Shown: one piece after another, positions 6,832 through 14,171 of the stretch
How positions within the stretch are numbered: position 1 is the first letter of the stretch
Layout: each line of letters starts with the position of its first letter
Origin: a virus
IMG/VR virus record: IMGVR_UViG_3300032307_000840
Location: 1-24,066 of that record
Reading direction: 5' to 3' (one strand)
Length of the DNA stretch: 24,066 nucleotides
The notes under the pieces: model-generated
What the model saw: only the letters and a program-made list of their open reading frames with translations
Database searches by the model: none
What the model was told of the DNA's origin: nothing
Translations under genes and position numbers: made by a program

Positions 6832-6867
6832 TGATATAATTTATATGCCTGCCCAGTAAATGGGAGG
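6832..6867 (+). promoter_or_regulatory. Extended -10 promoter and 5'-end hairpin of the Hsp20 gene
   Basis: TGA followed by TATAAT (6835-6840) is an extended -10; no good -35 is present because the tRNA-Thr 3' end occupies that place. The predicted 5' end of the RNA (about 6847) carries a hairpin: CCT, a one-base bulge, CCCA (6848-6855) with TGGGAGG (6861-6867) and a 5-nt loop. The coding region begins at 6897 behind AAAAGGAG. Confidence 0.65.
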
Positions 6868-6896
6868 AACACAACTCGCTGAAAAGGAGAAACAAA

Positions 6897-7292
6897 ATGG
6901 TAACAACATTCACTACGGAGTTCTTAAAGGATCCGTTTTTTAATATGGGACTAAATACCCTAAATGCAACAAAACCAAGCTACCCACCATATAACGTAGT
7001 TAAAGTAGATGATGATCATCTAGTTATGGAATTTGCGGTAGCTGGATTCAAAAAAGACGAAATCAGTGTGACTACTGAAAAAAACGTCTTAACCATTAAA
7101 TCAACCAAAGATGAGACTGACGAAAAGGATTACCTACACAAGGGTATTGCTGCTCGTAAGTTTACTCGTTCTTTCACACTACCTGAATATTTTGAGGTAG
7201 ACAGTGCAAGCGTTGACAATGGCATTCTATACATTGATCTAATTAGGAATATTCCAGAAGAGAAAAAGCCTAAGACTATTAAGATCAAGTAA
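6897..7292 (+). CDS. Small heat-shock protein (Hsp20, alpha-crystallin domain)
   Basis: This 131-residue protein has the alpha-crystallin domain at about residues 30-118: a PYNVVK start, AGFKKDEISV, the ...NVLTIKS strand, and the signature A-S-V-D-N-G-I-L near residues 104-111. The C-terminal I-K-I (IxI motif) mediates assembly of sHsp oligomers. It is an ATP-independent holdase; several phages carry such genes, and it may protect virion proteins during assembly. A strong AAAAGGAG ribosome site precedes the ATG. It is flanked by its own promoter and a weak terminator, so it is probably a single-gene unit. Confidence 0.9.
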   Translation: MVTTFTTEFLKDPFFNMGLNTLNATKPSYPPYNVVKVDDDHLVMEFAVAGFKKDEISVTTEKNVLTIKSTKDETDEKDYLHKGIAARKFTRSFTLPEYFEVDSASVDNGILYIDLIRNIPEEKKPKTIKIK

Positions 7293-7308
7293 CTTAATCA
7301 AAACAACC

Positions 7309-7335
7309 TGAGCATGTTGGCAAAAGGCTCATTTT
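7309..7335 (+). terminator. Weak Rho-independent terminator after Hsp20
   Basis: A 5-bp stem TGAGC (7309-7313) with GCTCA (7327-7331) and a 13-nt loop is followed by TTTT. The stem is short, so this is tentative. Confidence 0.35.
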
Positions 7336-7341
7336 AAAACA

Positions 7342-7370
7342 TGGTATAATATATTTATGCTAAAAGCATA
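7342..7370 (+). promoter_or_regulatory. Extended -10 promoter and 5'-terminal hairpin of the endolysin gene
   Basis: TGG followed by TATAAT (7345-7350) is an extended -10. The RNA should begin near 7357. A 6-bp hairpin TATGCT (7356-7361) with AGCATA (7365-7370) and loop AAA lies right at that end. An ATG at 7357 opens a 5-codon frame (MLKAY), which may be translated leaderless or be incidental. The endolysin start at 7395 has AAGGAG upstream. Confidence 0.65.
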
Positions 7371-7394
7371 CTAAACTTTATAAGGAGAAACATA

Positions 7395-8147
7395 ATGGGA
7401 CAAGCACAACAGGCTATTGACGGTGTACAAGGCAAGGACTGGAAAGTTACCAGCCTTATGGGTAACAGAATTCACCCTGTAACCAAAGTACCAAAGCACC
7501 ACAATGGAACAGACATCTGGTCTCCACACGAGCCATGCTGGATTGAGGCACCATATGATGCAGTAGTTGTTGAGGCACGTAAGTCTACAGCAGCTGGTGG
7601 AGGGTTTGGGAACTTTGTTACCCTTTCCCACAAAATTAATGGTGAGGACTATGTAACTGTTTACGCTCACATGCAAGACGGTAGCCTAAAGGTAACTCCT
7701 GGTCAAAAAATTACAGCTGGAACCCCACTAGGCAAGATGGGCTCAACAGGTATGTCAACTGGCAAGCACCTACACTGGGAGCTACAAAAGGGTAAAAAGT
7801 ACGCTTGGAACGCCACTGGCCTAAACTTTATTGAGCCTGTTGCTTTCTTTGAGGCATTGGCTAGGCTGGGAGCGGTTACAGCAACAGCTGCAAACCAAAC
7901 CACTACAGCTGCCCCAGTAGCTCCAGCACCAGTTCATGGTCCTGGACCAAAACTGCCGTCAAGACCAACCTTGAGGCGTGGAGCCCCTGCAGGACCTCAC
8001 GTTCTTTATCTTCAGCAAAAACTGAACGTAAATCCTCCAGGGCCATTTGGACCACTAACTCACGCTGCCGTAGTTGCCTTCCAGGCTTCTAGGGGACTCA
8101 TTGCTGACGGCATTGTTGGACCTAGAACTTGGGCAGCACTGGGCTAA
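7395..8147 (+). CDS. Endolysin: M23 peptidase with C-terminal peptidoglycan-binding domain
   Basis: This 250-residue protein has a LytM/M23 zinc endopeptidase domain at about residues 15-155. Zinc ligands are His36 and Asp40 in the H-N-G-T-D motif and His127 in HLHWE, with His92 (YAHM) and His125 also in the active site. A Pro/Ala-rich linker leads to a PG_binding_1 domain (about residues 194-250) ending in DGIVGPRTWAALG. It would cut the peptide cross-links of host peptidoglycan. There is no signal peptide, so release needs a holin, such as the small membrane proteins at 4168/4370 or 12022. AAGGAG lies 8 nt before the ATG. Confidence 0.92.
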   Translation: MGQAQQAIDGVQGKDWKVTSLMGNRIHPVTKVPKHHNGTDIWSPHEPCWIEAPYDAVVVEARKSTAAGGGFGNFVTLSHKINGEDYVTVYAHMQDGSLKVTPGQKITAGTPLGKMGSTGMSTGKHLHWELQKGKKYAWNATGLNFIEPVAFFEALARLGAVTATAANQTTTAAPVAPAPVHGPGPKLPSRPTLRRGAPAGPHVLYLQQKLNVNPPGPFGPLTHAAVVAFQASRGLIADGIVGPRTWAALG

Positions 8148-8160
8148 TCCTAAAAAGATA

Positions 8161-8337
8161 ATGCCAATTTATGAATATGAGTGCTCTTCTTGCACTAAAA
8201 AAATAACGGTAACCAGAGGCATCAATGAGGATGACCCTGGATATCGTTGTAGCACTTGCAATTTAGAACTAAATCGTGTATACTCATTAGGAGCTGTTAC
8301 TTTCAACGGTAGCGGATTTTATAGTACTGATAAGTAA
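8161..8337 (+). CDS. FmdB-type zinc-ribbon protein
   Basis: The 58-residue product begins MPIYEYECSSC and has two C-x2-C knuckles (residues 8-11 and 30-33), followed by G-S-G-F-Y-S-T-D, which is the FmdB/CxxC_CxxC_SSSS regulatory-protein pattern. I chose the ATG at 8161 because MPIYEYxC is the conserved N terminus; the open frame extends upstream into the endolysin gene. It probably binds zinc; its role is unknown. Confidence 0.85.
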   Translation: MPIYEYECSSCTKKITVTRGINEDDPGYRCSTCNLELNRVYSLGAVTFNGSGFYSTDK

Positions 8338-8346
8338 GGAAACTTA

Positions 8347-8589
8347 ATGCAAGCAGTAGTAGATAAAACTCCAAAAGTTTGGACAATGAATGCAACAGAT
8401 CGTTGCGATTCTTGTGCTGCACAAGCCTATGTTTGGGTAAAGGGAATATCGGGAGAACTGTACTTCTGTTCTCATCATTATAACAAGATTATAGATGATC
8501 CTAAAGGCCATGAAAAAATGATGGGTTTTATGCTAGAAATTATTGACGAGAGAGATCGTTTAACTGAAAACAGGCTAAAGGATAGTTAA
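8347..8589 (+). CDS. Small Cys/His zinc-binding-like protein (DUF7455-type)
   Basis: This 80-residue protein has T-D-R-C-D-S-C-A-A-Q-A (Cys20, Cys23) and then F-C-S-H-H-Y (Cys41, His43, His44), the arrangement of a small actinobacterial/actinophage family whose function is unknown. AAGGAA precedes the ATG. Its stop overlaps the next start by one base (TAATG), so it is coupled to the following gene. Confidence 0.75.
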   Translation: MQAVVDKTPKVWTMNATDRCDSCAAQAYVWVKGISGELYFCSHHYNKIIDDPKGHEKMMGFMLEIIDERDRLTENRLKDS

Positions 8590-8912
8590 TGATAGAGCCA
8601 TCAATGGAGGAGCTAATCCTTAATGGTGTGGTAGAGGTAGCTGGAATTGATGCTGATACTGGAGAGTTTTTATACAACTTTACCCCAAAACTTAGAGAAT
8701 TAATGCCAGACTTGTGGAATGAGCGTCTTGATTTTATATATGAGCAAGTAATGTATTTTTGGGAAAAAGGTTTTTTAGATGCTGAAGGAATGGATGATAT
8801 TAATCCAATAGTTTTATTAACTGATTTAGCTCATGATGAAGATGCCATATCTAAACTACCTCCAGAAAGACAACAGTCTCTTAGAGAGATAAAAAGACTG
8901 TTTGAAAAGTGA
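8589..8912 (+). CDS. Acidic hypothetical protein, 107 residues
   Basis: The protein is acidic, helical and without signal peptide or membrane segment. The N-terminal part reads like a short beta unit (GVVEVAGIDADTGEFLYNF) similar to small phage accessory proteins; the rest is Leu/Glu-rich. It is coupled by TAATG to the zinc-binding gene upstream. I recognise no catalytic motif. Confidence 0.65.
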   Translation: MIEPSMEELILNGVVEVAGIDADTGEFLYNFTPKLRELMPDLWNERLDFIYEQVMYFWEKGFLDAEGMDDINPIVLLTDLAHDEDAISKLPPERQQSLREIKRLFEK

Positions 8913-8918
8913 TATAAT
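8910..8918 (+). promoter_or_regulatory. Extended -10 promoter, leaderless start
   Basis: TGA followed by TATAAT (8913-8918), with 6 nt to the ATG at 8925 and no ribosome site between. The TGA is also the stop codon of the gene upstream. Confidence 0.7.
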
Positions 8919-8924
8919 ATAACT

Positions 8925-10109
8925 ATGCCATATTCAATAGGAGAGCAGGGAAGCTACGAATGTAGCGGATATCCAGTCGTTAAAGACGACGATAAAAGAG
9001 TCATGGGTTGCCACGAGACAAGAGAAAAAGCTGTTGCACAGATTGCAGCAATTGAAGCTAATGAAAATAAGGGTGTTGGAATAAAAAACCCTGAGTCTTG
9101 GCCAACCAACCAAAAGAAGTATAAAAAGTTTAGGGTAAGACGCCACAAGCCAGGATACGTTTTTGATTCATCTGGTGCTGTAATTGCAGGGAGCGATTCA
9201 ATGACAACGAAGTCTGCGATTGCTGAGGGTGACTTTGTAATGGGACAAACATCTGAAGGAGTTGTTCATGGTGTTGTTGAACATATTATGTGGGAAGGTG
9301 GAACCCTCGGAACACCAGGATCAGAATACGCTCTTGAGTCCATGCCACCAGAAAATCCAGCTATGTCTGTAAGAATTTATGAATATGAAGATGATGAAGA
9401 GTACTGGGAGCCAACCGCTTATAGCATTGGAATGATGTATGTAGATGCAACGGTTGTTGACATGGAAGATCATGATATGGATGAAATGGAAATGATGAGT
9501 AAGGCAGAGGGCTACACTCCAACTTCTGGTATGAAAGCAGCTGCACGTCGTGCTCTTAAATGGAAAGAAGAAGGCAAGGCAACAGGCGCAGGAACTCCTG
9601 TAGGTTGGGGTAGAGCAACAGATATCGTAGCAGGACGGTCAATGTCTCTTAGTGTTGTTAGACGAATGTTTTCTTTCTTCTCTCGTCATGAGAAGTCAAG
9701 CAAGGGTGGAAAAGATTTTAACAACCTAAGCAATCCATCTAATGGTCGTATCATGTGGGATGCTTGGGGTGGAGATGCAGGATTTTCTTGGTCTCGTGCA
9801 ATCGTAAGACGTGAAATGGATAAGGCTTTGTTTTCTAATTTTGGAAAAGACTTTACCAATGTAGATCGTCTTACAGAAATTTTTAAGTCTATTTCGGTTG
9901 GATCCATGGTTTCTTGGAACTCTTCTGGCGGTAGAGCAAGAGGAAAAGTAATTAGAATTATTCGTGATGGTCGCTACAATGTACCAGGAACAGAGGTTAC
10001 TGTAACTGGAACTAAAGAGGAGCCAGCAGCAGTAATAAGACTCTACCGTGACGGAGAGCCAACAGATATAATCGTTGCCCACAAAATTAAATCACTTACT
10101 AGCCTTTAG
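8925..10109 (+). CDS. Multidomain phage protein with duplicated Tudor-like (HVA1-type) domains
   Basis: The 394-residue product has four parts. Residues 1-46 contain V-V-K-D-D-x-K-V-M-G-C-H-x-T, an N-terminal unit I associate with phage prohead-protease or portal-linked proteins. Residues about 99-178 and 323-394 are two divergent copies of one small beta domain, sharing the spaced pattern G-x3-G-x-V-x2-I...PG-x-E...E-x-PA...R-I/L-Y...PT; the second resembles HVA1/Tudor-like domains. Residues 200-300 form a conserved helical domain with ARRALKWKEEGKA, FFSRHE and MWDAWGGDAGFSW, known in actinophage structural proteins. It could be a virion-assembly or DNA-associated protein; no catalytic residues are clear. 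A predicted leaderless start is used. Confidence 0.7.
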   Translation: MPYSIGEQGSYECSGYPVVKDDDKRVMGCHETREKAVAQIAAIEANENKGVGIKNPESWPTNQKKYKKFRVRRHKPGYVFDSSGAVIAGSDSMTTKSAIAEGDFVMGQTSEGVVHGVVEHIMWEGGTLGTPGSEYALESMPPENPAMSVRIYEYEDDEEYWEPTAYSIGMMYVDATVVDMEDHDMDEMEMMSKAEGYTPTSGMKAAARRALKWKEEGKATGAGTPVGWGRATDIVAGRSMSLSVVRRMFSFFSRHEKSSKGGKDFNNLSNPSNGRIMWDAWGGDAGFSWSRAIVRREMDKALFSNFGKDFTNVDRLTEIFKSISVGSMVSWNSSGGRARGKVIRIIRDGRYNVPGTEVTVTGTKEEPAAVIRLYRDGEPTDIIVAHKIKSLTSL

Positions 10110-10116
10110 GGGAAAA

Positions 10117-10515
10117 ATGCTAGAATTTTCTTTATTTTTTTTAACAGGGGTATTGACAACACTATCCATAATTGCTATAATTATAAAGTATAATAAGCTA
10201 AGTCGTGCTAAAGCTAAGCCTGTAAGACAAAGTATTATATTCTGGGAATTAAAACAGTTTATGCCAGATATGATGAATGCTTTTCTAAACAAGCCAACGC
10301 AAGCACAGAGTTATGATGATAACAGAAGTTTTAAGTTTATTGAAATGCCAGACAACAAGGCGTATTGGTTAGACAGAAACAAGATTTATTATGCAGAGAT
10401 TAAGAATGATGGAAGGTTTGATCCAAAGGAAGGTAAGCTTTCTGAGATGAAAAACCTATCTGAAAAACAATTGGTAAAAATGTTGTTTATTTACAACAGC
10501 TTAAAGAACGGCTAG
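10117..10515 (+). CDS. Membrane-anchored hypothetical protein
   Basis: From ATG 10117 the product has 132 residues: one N-terminal membrane helix (about residues 3-27, LFFLTG...IIAIII) followed by a basic stretch and a soluble domain of about 95 residues with mixed alpha/beta character. AGGGGA at 10108-10113 supports this ATG; an in-frame TTG at 10075 lies inside the previous gene and is less likely. No family is recognised. Confidence 0.65.
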   Translation: MLEFSLFFLTGVLTTLSIIAIIIKYNKLSRAKAKPVRQSIIFWELKQFMPDMMNAFLNKPTQAQSYDDNRSFKFIEMPDNKAYWLDRNKIYYAEIKNDGRFDPKEGKLSEMKNLSEKQLVKMLFIYNSLKNG

Positions 10516-10519
10516 AAGA

Positions 10520-10870
10520 TTGAAGATTGCAGCACAGGGGACAAATAGCTTTAATGATTACAATGTTTTCATGAGAGCTATGGCAGTTGGTATGTCTATG
10601 CTATCAGAAGATGATAAAGAAATTTTAGTATATAGTGTTGGACCAAGACAGGTTAATGGCTATATTACTGAGTTTTGCAACATTACCGAACGCAGTCTAA
10701 AGTCTAGGGGAATCAAGATTCGTTATCAAAAAGTTCCTTTGACTTGGGCAGAAGAAAATGTTGCAACTTTTGATTACTTTATTTTTTTAAGTAAGCCAGG
10801 AGAGTATAACTCAAAGTTGGTAGCTCAAGCAGAGCTATCTGGAGTTGAGGTAGGGTTGTTTAAATTCTAA
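10520..10870 (+). CDS. Hypothetical Rossmann-like protein (possible SLOG/YspA relative), TTG start
   Basis: The 116-residue product starts at TTG (MKIAAQGTNSF), 4 nt after the upstream stop. A first beta strand plus the QGTNSFNDY loop, then a strand ILVYSVGPR and a late FDYFIFLSKPG strand, recall the nucleotide-binding SLOG fold of YspA/DUF2493 proteins. The family's Gly-rich GGAxG signature is not clear, so this is tentative. Its stop overlaps the next ATG (TAATG). Confidence 0.55.
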   Translation: MKIAAQGTNSFNDYNVFMRAMAVGMSMLSEDDKEILVYSVGPRQVNGYITEFCNITERSLKSRGIKIRYQKVPLTWAEENVATFDYFIFLSKPGEYNSKLVAQAELSGVEVGLFKF

Positions 10871-11118
10871 TGTCAAATACAAACACTCAATATAAAGAGG
10901 TAAAAATGAAACAAGTTAAATCACTAGGAAAGATGGAAAAGATCGTTTCTAGAAATAAATCCTTGTCATGGGATGGATGGAATGTAGTGGAGCTCATTAA
11001 GAATCCAGGTGCAATGTTTAAACCAAACGGTGCCAGGATTAAGGGAGTTTGGTATATCAAAAACATTTTCATCGTAGACCAAGATGGATGGAGAATACCT
11101 AGTAAATATGCGGAGTAA
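10870..11118 (+). CDS. Basic hypothetical protein
   Basis: This 82-residue frame is coupled to the previous gene through TAATG. A second in-frame ATG at 10909 has AAAGAGG at good spacing and would give a 69-residue protein starting MKQVKSL; either start is possible. The product is Lys-rich with several Trp and a KPNG turn, and has no membrane segment. It ends 3 nt before the WhiB gene. Confidence 0.55.
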   Translation: MSNTNTQYKEVKMKQVKSLGKMEKIVSRNKSLSWDGWNVVELIKNPGAMFKPNGARIKGVWYIKNIFIVDQDGWRIPSKYAE

Positions 11119-11121
11119 GAC

Positions 11122-11406
11122 ATGCAAAATGATAGTTGGAAAAACAAAGCTGCATGCCTTGGGGAAGATACAAATGATTTCTTTGACACATACGAAGAAG
11201 ACATTGATTCAAGATCTTTAGTAGACAAGATTTGTAGAGAGTGTCCTGTAAGAAAAATATGTTTCGCATCTGGAGTTTCTGGTAAAGAAACTGGAGTTTG
11301 GGGTGGTATTTATATTGAGCAGGGTGACATTTCAAGAGAGTTTAATAGACATAAAACGAAACAAGACTGGGGTAACACCTGGCAAGCATTAACAACGGAG
11401 CAGTAA
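11122..11406 (+). CDS. whiB: WhiB-family iron-sulfur transcription regulator
   Basis: This 94-residue protein has the four WhiB cysteines (Cys12, Cys38, Cys41, Cys47 as C...C-x2-C-x5-C) that hold a 4Fe-4S cluster, followed by the GVWGG turn (residues 58-62) and a short basic tail. WhiB proteins are restricted to actinobacteria and their phages; they bind the domain 4 region of the primary sigma factor. Phage copies can down-regulate host whiB genes and influence superinfection or septation. It sits in a run of overlapping small genes and ends with TAATG coupling to the next. Confidence 0.93.
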   Translation: MQNDSWKNKAACLGEDTNDFFDTYEEDIDSRSLVDKICRECPVRKICFASGVSGKETGVWGGIYIEQGDISREFNRHKTKQDWGNTWQALTTEQ

Positions 11407-11651
11407 TGGCATACACAGACGCAATGAGACGTGCTTTTCATTCAGTAACGCCACCCAAAGGCTTTGCTGGTGTTGAGCTTGTAGATAACGAGCACTTTAT
11501 TTCAATCAGGCTTGATGAAAAAAACTTTGCATCACTTCCTGAAGAGGATAAGCGTAGAGCTATTGAATATGTCTTTAGGGTAAAGAGTGCTCTTGAAGAC
11601 AACGGGGCTGTAGTTCTTGTAGTTAGAAAAGCATTAGGAGGAAAAGAATGA
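11406..11651 (+). CDS. Hypothetical protein, 81 residues
   Basis: The N terminus AYTDAMRRAF is followed by a beta hairpin (FISIRLDEKNF), a helix (EEDKRRAIEYVFRVKSALED) and a final strand (AVVLVVRK), a compact alpha/beta domain. It is coupled to whiB by TAATG and to the next gene by an ATGA overlap. No family is recognised. Confidence 0.6.
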   Translation: MAYTDAMRRAFHSVTPPKGFAGVELVDNEHFISIRLDEKNFASLPEEDKRRAIEYVFRVKSALEDNGAVVLVVRKALGGKE

Positions 11652-12025
11652 TTGAGTATCTTGAATTTATATATATAGGCTTAGTTAGCATATTACTGGC
11701 TTCAACTATTGTGTTGCTTGTTTTGCTAGCATTGTCTAAAATTAAAAATAAAGAGCTTGCTTCTGTAGTTTATAACCGTGAAGAAATTGCTAATGAATCT
11801 TACATTAAGTTTTTAAATACATCAAGAGACGATGCTTTTGATTACATTGTACAGGTTCAGGAAGAGCTAATTAATTTTGCAAACAAGGTTGAGCCACAGC
11901 TTAACTATTTTAACACTTATGGCAAAGCAGTACCAAGTCCACACACAATTATGCTAGAAGAAATAGACTCTGCATATCAGGATCTTAAGACTATTTTGCC
12001 AGAAGAAAATAAGGAGAAAAAATGA
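11648..12025 (+). CDS. Membrane-anchored coiled/helical protein
   Basis: The 125-residue protein has one long N-terminal membrane helix (about residues 8-29) and then a mostly helical soluble part with Tyr and Glu repeats. An ATGA overlap couples it to the gene before, and another couples it to the holin-like gene after (12022). In that position it resembles a membrane partner of lysis genes, for instance a spanin-like or antiholin-like protein, but no motif proves this. Confidence 0.6.
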   Translation: MIEYLEFIYIGLVSILLASTIVLLVLLALSKIKNKELASVVYNREEIANESYIKFLNTSRDDAFDYIVQVQEELINFANKVEPQLNYFNTYGKAVPSPHTIMLEEIDSAYQDLKTILPEENKEKK

Positions 12026-12369
12026 ACAAGGAAATGAAAACAATGCTAGACTCATACCTACGCAACCTGCTTGGTGTAGTTCTAGCTCTAGTAACAACAA
12101 CAATGGCAAGTGCGGAGCTTTCATCTCCCCTTGACTTTGGGACAGCTGAATGGCTAACAGTCGCAAACGGTCTATGGGCAGCTGCAGTTCCTACACTTTT
12201 GAGATACATTAACAAGCAAGATCCAGCGTTTGGTCTTGTTGCTGAAGTAGCTGCTAAAGAAGTATCTAAGAAGCTCTCAGAAGCTGCAAAGAAGGCTCCT
12301 GTAACTAAGAAGGCTCCTGCTACTGCTAAGAAAGCTGTAACGAAAAAAGCTGCTACCAAAAAGAAGTAG
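12022..12369 (+). CDS. Holin-like membrane protein with Lys/Ala-rich tail
   Basis: This 115-residue protein has two membrane segments (about residues 14-31 and 46-62) and a connecting DFGTAEW loop, then KQDPAFG, the usual layout of actinophage holins (hydrophobic hairpin ending before N-x-x-DPAFG). Its last 40 residues are a repetitive Lys/Ala/Pro/Thr tail like histone H1 or AlgP-type tails, suited to bind DNA or negatively charged lipids. It is translationally coupled to the gene before and ends at a strong terminator. Confidence 0.7.
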   Translation: MNKEMKTMLDSYLRNLLGVVLALVTTTMASAELSSPLDFGTAEWLTVANGLWAAAVPTLLRYINKQDPAFGLVAEVAAKEVSKKLSEAAKKAPVTKKAPATAKKAVTKKAATKKK

Positions 12370-12384
12370 TTTTAACTAGGATAG

Positions 12385-12411
12385 GCGGATCACAGTTTTG
12401 TGGTCCGCTTT
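12385..12411 (+). terminator. Rho-independent terminator
   Basis: A 10-bp stem, 12385-12394 with 12399-12408 (one G-U), loop GTTT, followed by TTT. It closes the gene chain that runs from 8925 to 12369. Confidence 0.85.
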
Positions 12412-12416
12412 CCCTA

Positions 12417-12425
12417 TGTTATACT
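12417..12425 (+). promoter_or_regulatory. Extended -10 promoter, probably leaderless
   Basis: TGT followed by TATACT (12420-12425) and an 8-nt gap to ATG 12434, directly after the terminator. No ribosome site lies in the gap. Confidence 0.6.
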
Positions 12426-12433
12426 TAATTATA

Positions 12434-13141
12434 ATGAAGGTTTCAATAATACTACTTACTTGGCAAAGACTACAAAATCTAGGTGCGACACTAGAAAGCC
12501 TAGAAAGACAAACATTTAAAGATTTTGATGTTTATATTTCTAATGGCAACATGAGTCGTCAAACCAAAGTTAACAAATACTACAACATGTTTAAGCAAAA
12601 ACTAAGACTACACCTTTCTCACGACGGCAATGATATTTGGTCTTTTAGAAGAATGTTTGTAGCAAAAAAAGCACTAGAAGAAGGTGCTGAAGTTATACTT
12701 TTTATTGATGATGATGTTACAATTCCAGACAACTACATAGAAAATTGTTTATCTCAATATGAGCCAAAGACATATAAGTCTGGCTACGCTTGGTATTTTA
12801 CAAATAAAACAAGTTATTACAAAGATAGAGTTAGAGTTCTTAATGAAAAAGATCCAGTACACTATAGCGGTACTGGTATTGCTATGATTGATGCCAGCAT
12901 ATTCTCAGAAGAAGGGCTACTGAAGGCACCAAGCTGTGCATATAAAATTGAGGATCTTTGGCTATCTTATTACGCAAACCATGTTCTTGGTTGGAAGCTT
13001 GGCTGGATAAAAGATAGTGGTGCAAGAGTTTTTGGAAGTGATCAGGTTGCTCTAAACAGAGAAGTAAAAAAATCAGAGTGTAACAAGGATAACTTTTTTT
13101 CTTATTTAACTTTAGAGTGTGGCTGGGATATAGTTAACTAA
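12434..13141 (+). CDS. Glycosyltransferase, GT-A fold (family 2-like)
   Basis: From ATG 12434 the 235-residue product begins with the GT2 strand VSIILLTWQR. It has a DDD metal and nucleotide-sugar site (I-D-D-D-V, residues 91-95) and a late E-D (residues 173-174) typical of the catalytic base region. An upstream in-frame start at 12398 would overlap the terminator, so it is rejected. The gene converges on a leftward glycosyltransferase operon and overlaps its last gene by 8 bp. The acceptor is unknown: virion protein, modified DNA or cell-surface glycan. Confidence 0.88.
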   Translation: MKVSIILLTWQRLQNLGATLESLERQTFKDFDVYISNGNMSRQTKVNKYYNMFKQKLRLHLSHDGNDIWSFRRMFVAKKALEEGAEVILFIDDDVTIPDNYIENCLSQYEPKTYKSGYAWYFTNKTSYYKDRVRVLNEKDPVHYSGTGIAMIDASIFSEEGLLKAPSCAYKIEDLWLSYYANHVLGWKLGWIKDSGARVFGSDQVALNREVKKSECNKDNFFSYLTLECGWDIVN

Positions 13142-14171
13142 TTTCTTCAAAAACTTTTTTATATTTTTCAAGCAAAACCTCATGAGAAAAATTACTGTAT
13201 CCAATATTAAAGGCTTTTTGTTTTTCTTCTATAGTGTCGGACTGTAAGTAGTTATCTAAAAGCAATGCTAAGTGTTTTGGGTTTGCCCCATAAACATTCA
13301 ACATGGTTCTTGTCATTAGTTTGCCAATCTTTGTTGACTCTGCAAGCCAATCTGGTGGAAGCAGGTCGTTGTTTGGAGAAATGTTTGTCATAAAAACTGG
13401 CAGGGCACTAATTAGTGCTTCATTCATTGGTAAACAAAGACCAGCATACCTTCTAGGAAGAATCATAGCGTCATAGCCAACATACATGTCTGAATGATCC
13501 TTGGTGTTATCCATGATAATGTTAATCCTACTATCCTTAATTGGAAGATTAATTTCTGTCTGAGTCCTAATATCCAAGACAACATCAGACTTTAAATACT
13601 TCATCATCTCAATGACAGTTTCAGTACCATTCCTATCTTTGACAGCAGCCTTACCAGCTATATGCAAGATCCTGCCATGTTTCTGCTTTAGATTGGTCTC
13701 CCGTGCCTTTCTGAAGGCTTCTGTGGCTGATGGTGGTGGCAGGAGCATCACTTTTGTTTTGCTTCCAAACCTCTCAACAACATCCTTAAAGTACCAAGAG
13801 CTTGGGGAAAGCAACGTGTCTGGCAAAACCCATCCAGGGTGATTTAGGTAGTCCAAAAACTCATAGTTGTATTGTAGGATGGTTTTAACACCAAGCTCTT
13901 TTGCAATGTTTACGAACATGCTATTATAAAATATTTCACAACTTAATACAACATCAATGTTTGTTAAAAAATCAATAATTTCATTTTCTTTTGCAAATCC
14001 ATTAGTAGTTTTAACATTATATCCTTTATACCACTCTGGATTTTGCTTGTTATTATTAAAAAAACTAGAATCAATTAGCATTACCTTATCAGGATTAAGC
14101 ATTCTTACTAGTTCTCTGGTTTGATTTCCTAGACCAGTATTGTCAGATCTTGCAATAATTCCTATTCTCAT
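13134..14171 (-). CDS. Glycosyltransferase, GT-B fold (family 4-like)
   Basis: The 345-residue protein starts with the first Rossmann strand MRIGIIARS and an N-terminal GLGNQTREL helix. In the C-terminal half it has HIAGKAAVKDRNGTET and the donor-binding element RRYAGLCLPMNEALISALPV (residues 240-259, Glu251), the E-x7-E region of retaining GT4 enzymes, though the second Glu is missing. It is the last gene of a leftward operon and overlaps the GT2 gene upstream by 4 nt (ATGA). Confidence 0.85.
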   Translation of the reverse strand: MRIGIIARSDNTGLGNQTRELVRMLNPDKVMLIDSSFFNNNKQNPEWYKGYNVKTTNGFAKENEIIDFLTNIDVVLSCEIFYNSMFVNIAKELGVKTILQYNYEFLDYLNHPGWVLPDTLLSPSSWYFKDVVERFGSKTKVMLLPPPSATEAFRKARETNLKQKHGRILHIAGKAAVKDRNGTETVIEMMKYLKSDVVLDIRTQTEINLPIKDSRINIIMDNTKDHSDMYVGYDAMILPRRYAGLCLPMNEALISALPVFMTNISPNNDLLPPDWLAESTKIGKLMTRTMLNVYGANPKHLALLLDNYLQSDTIEEKQKAFNIGYSNFSHEVLLEKYKKVFEEIS

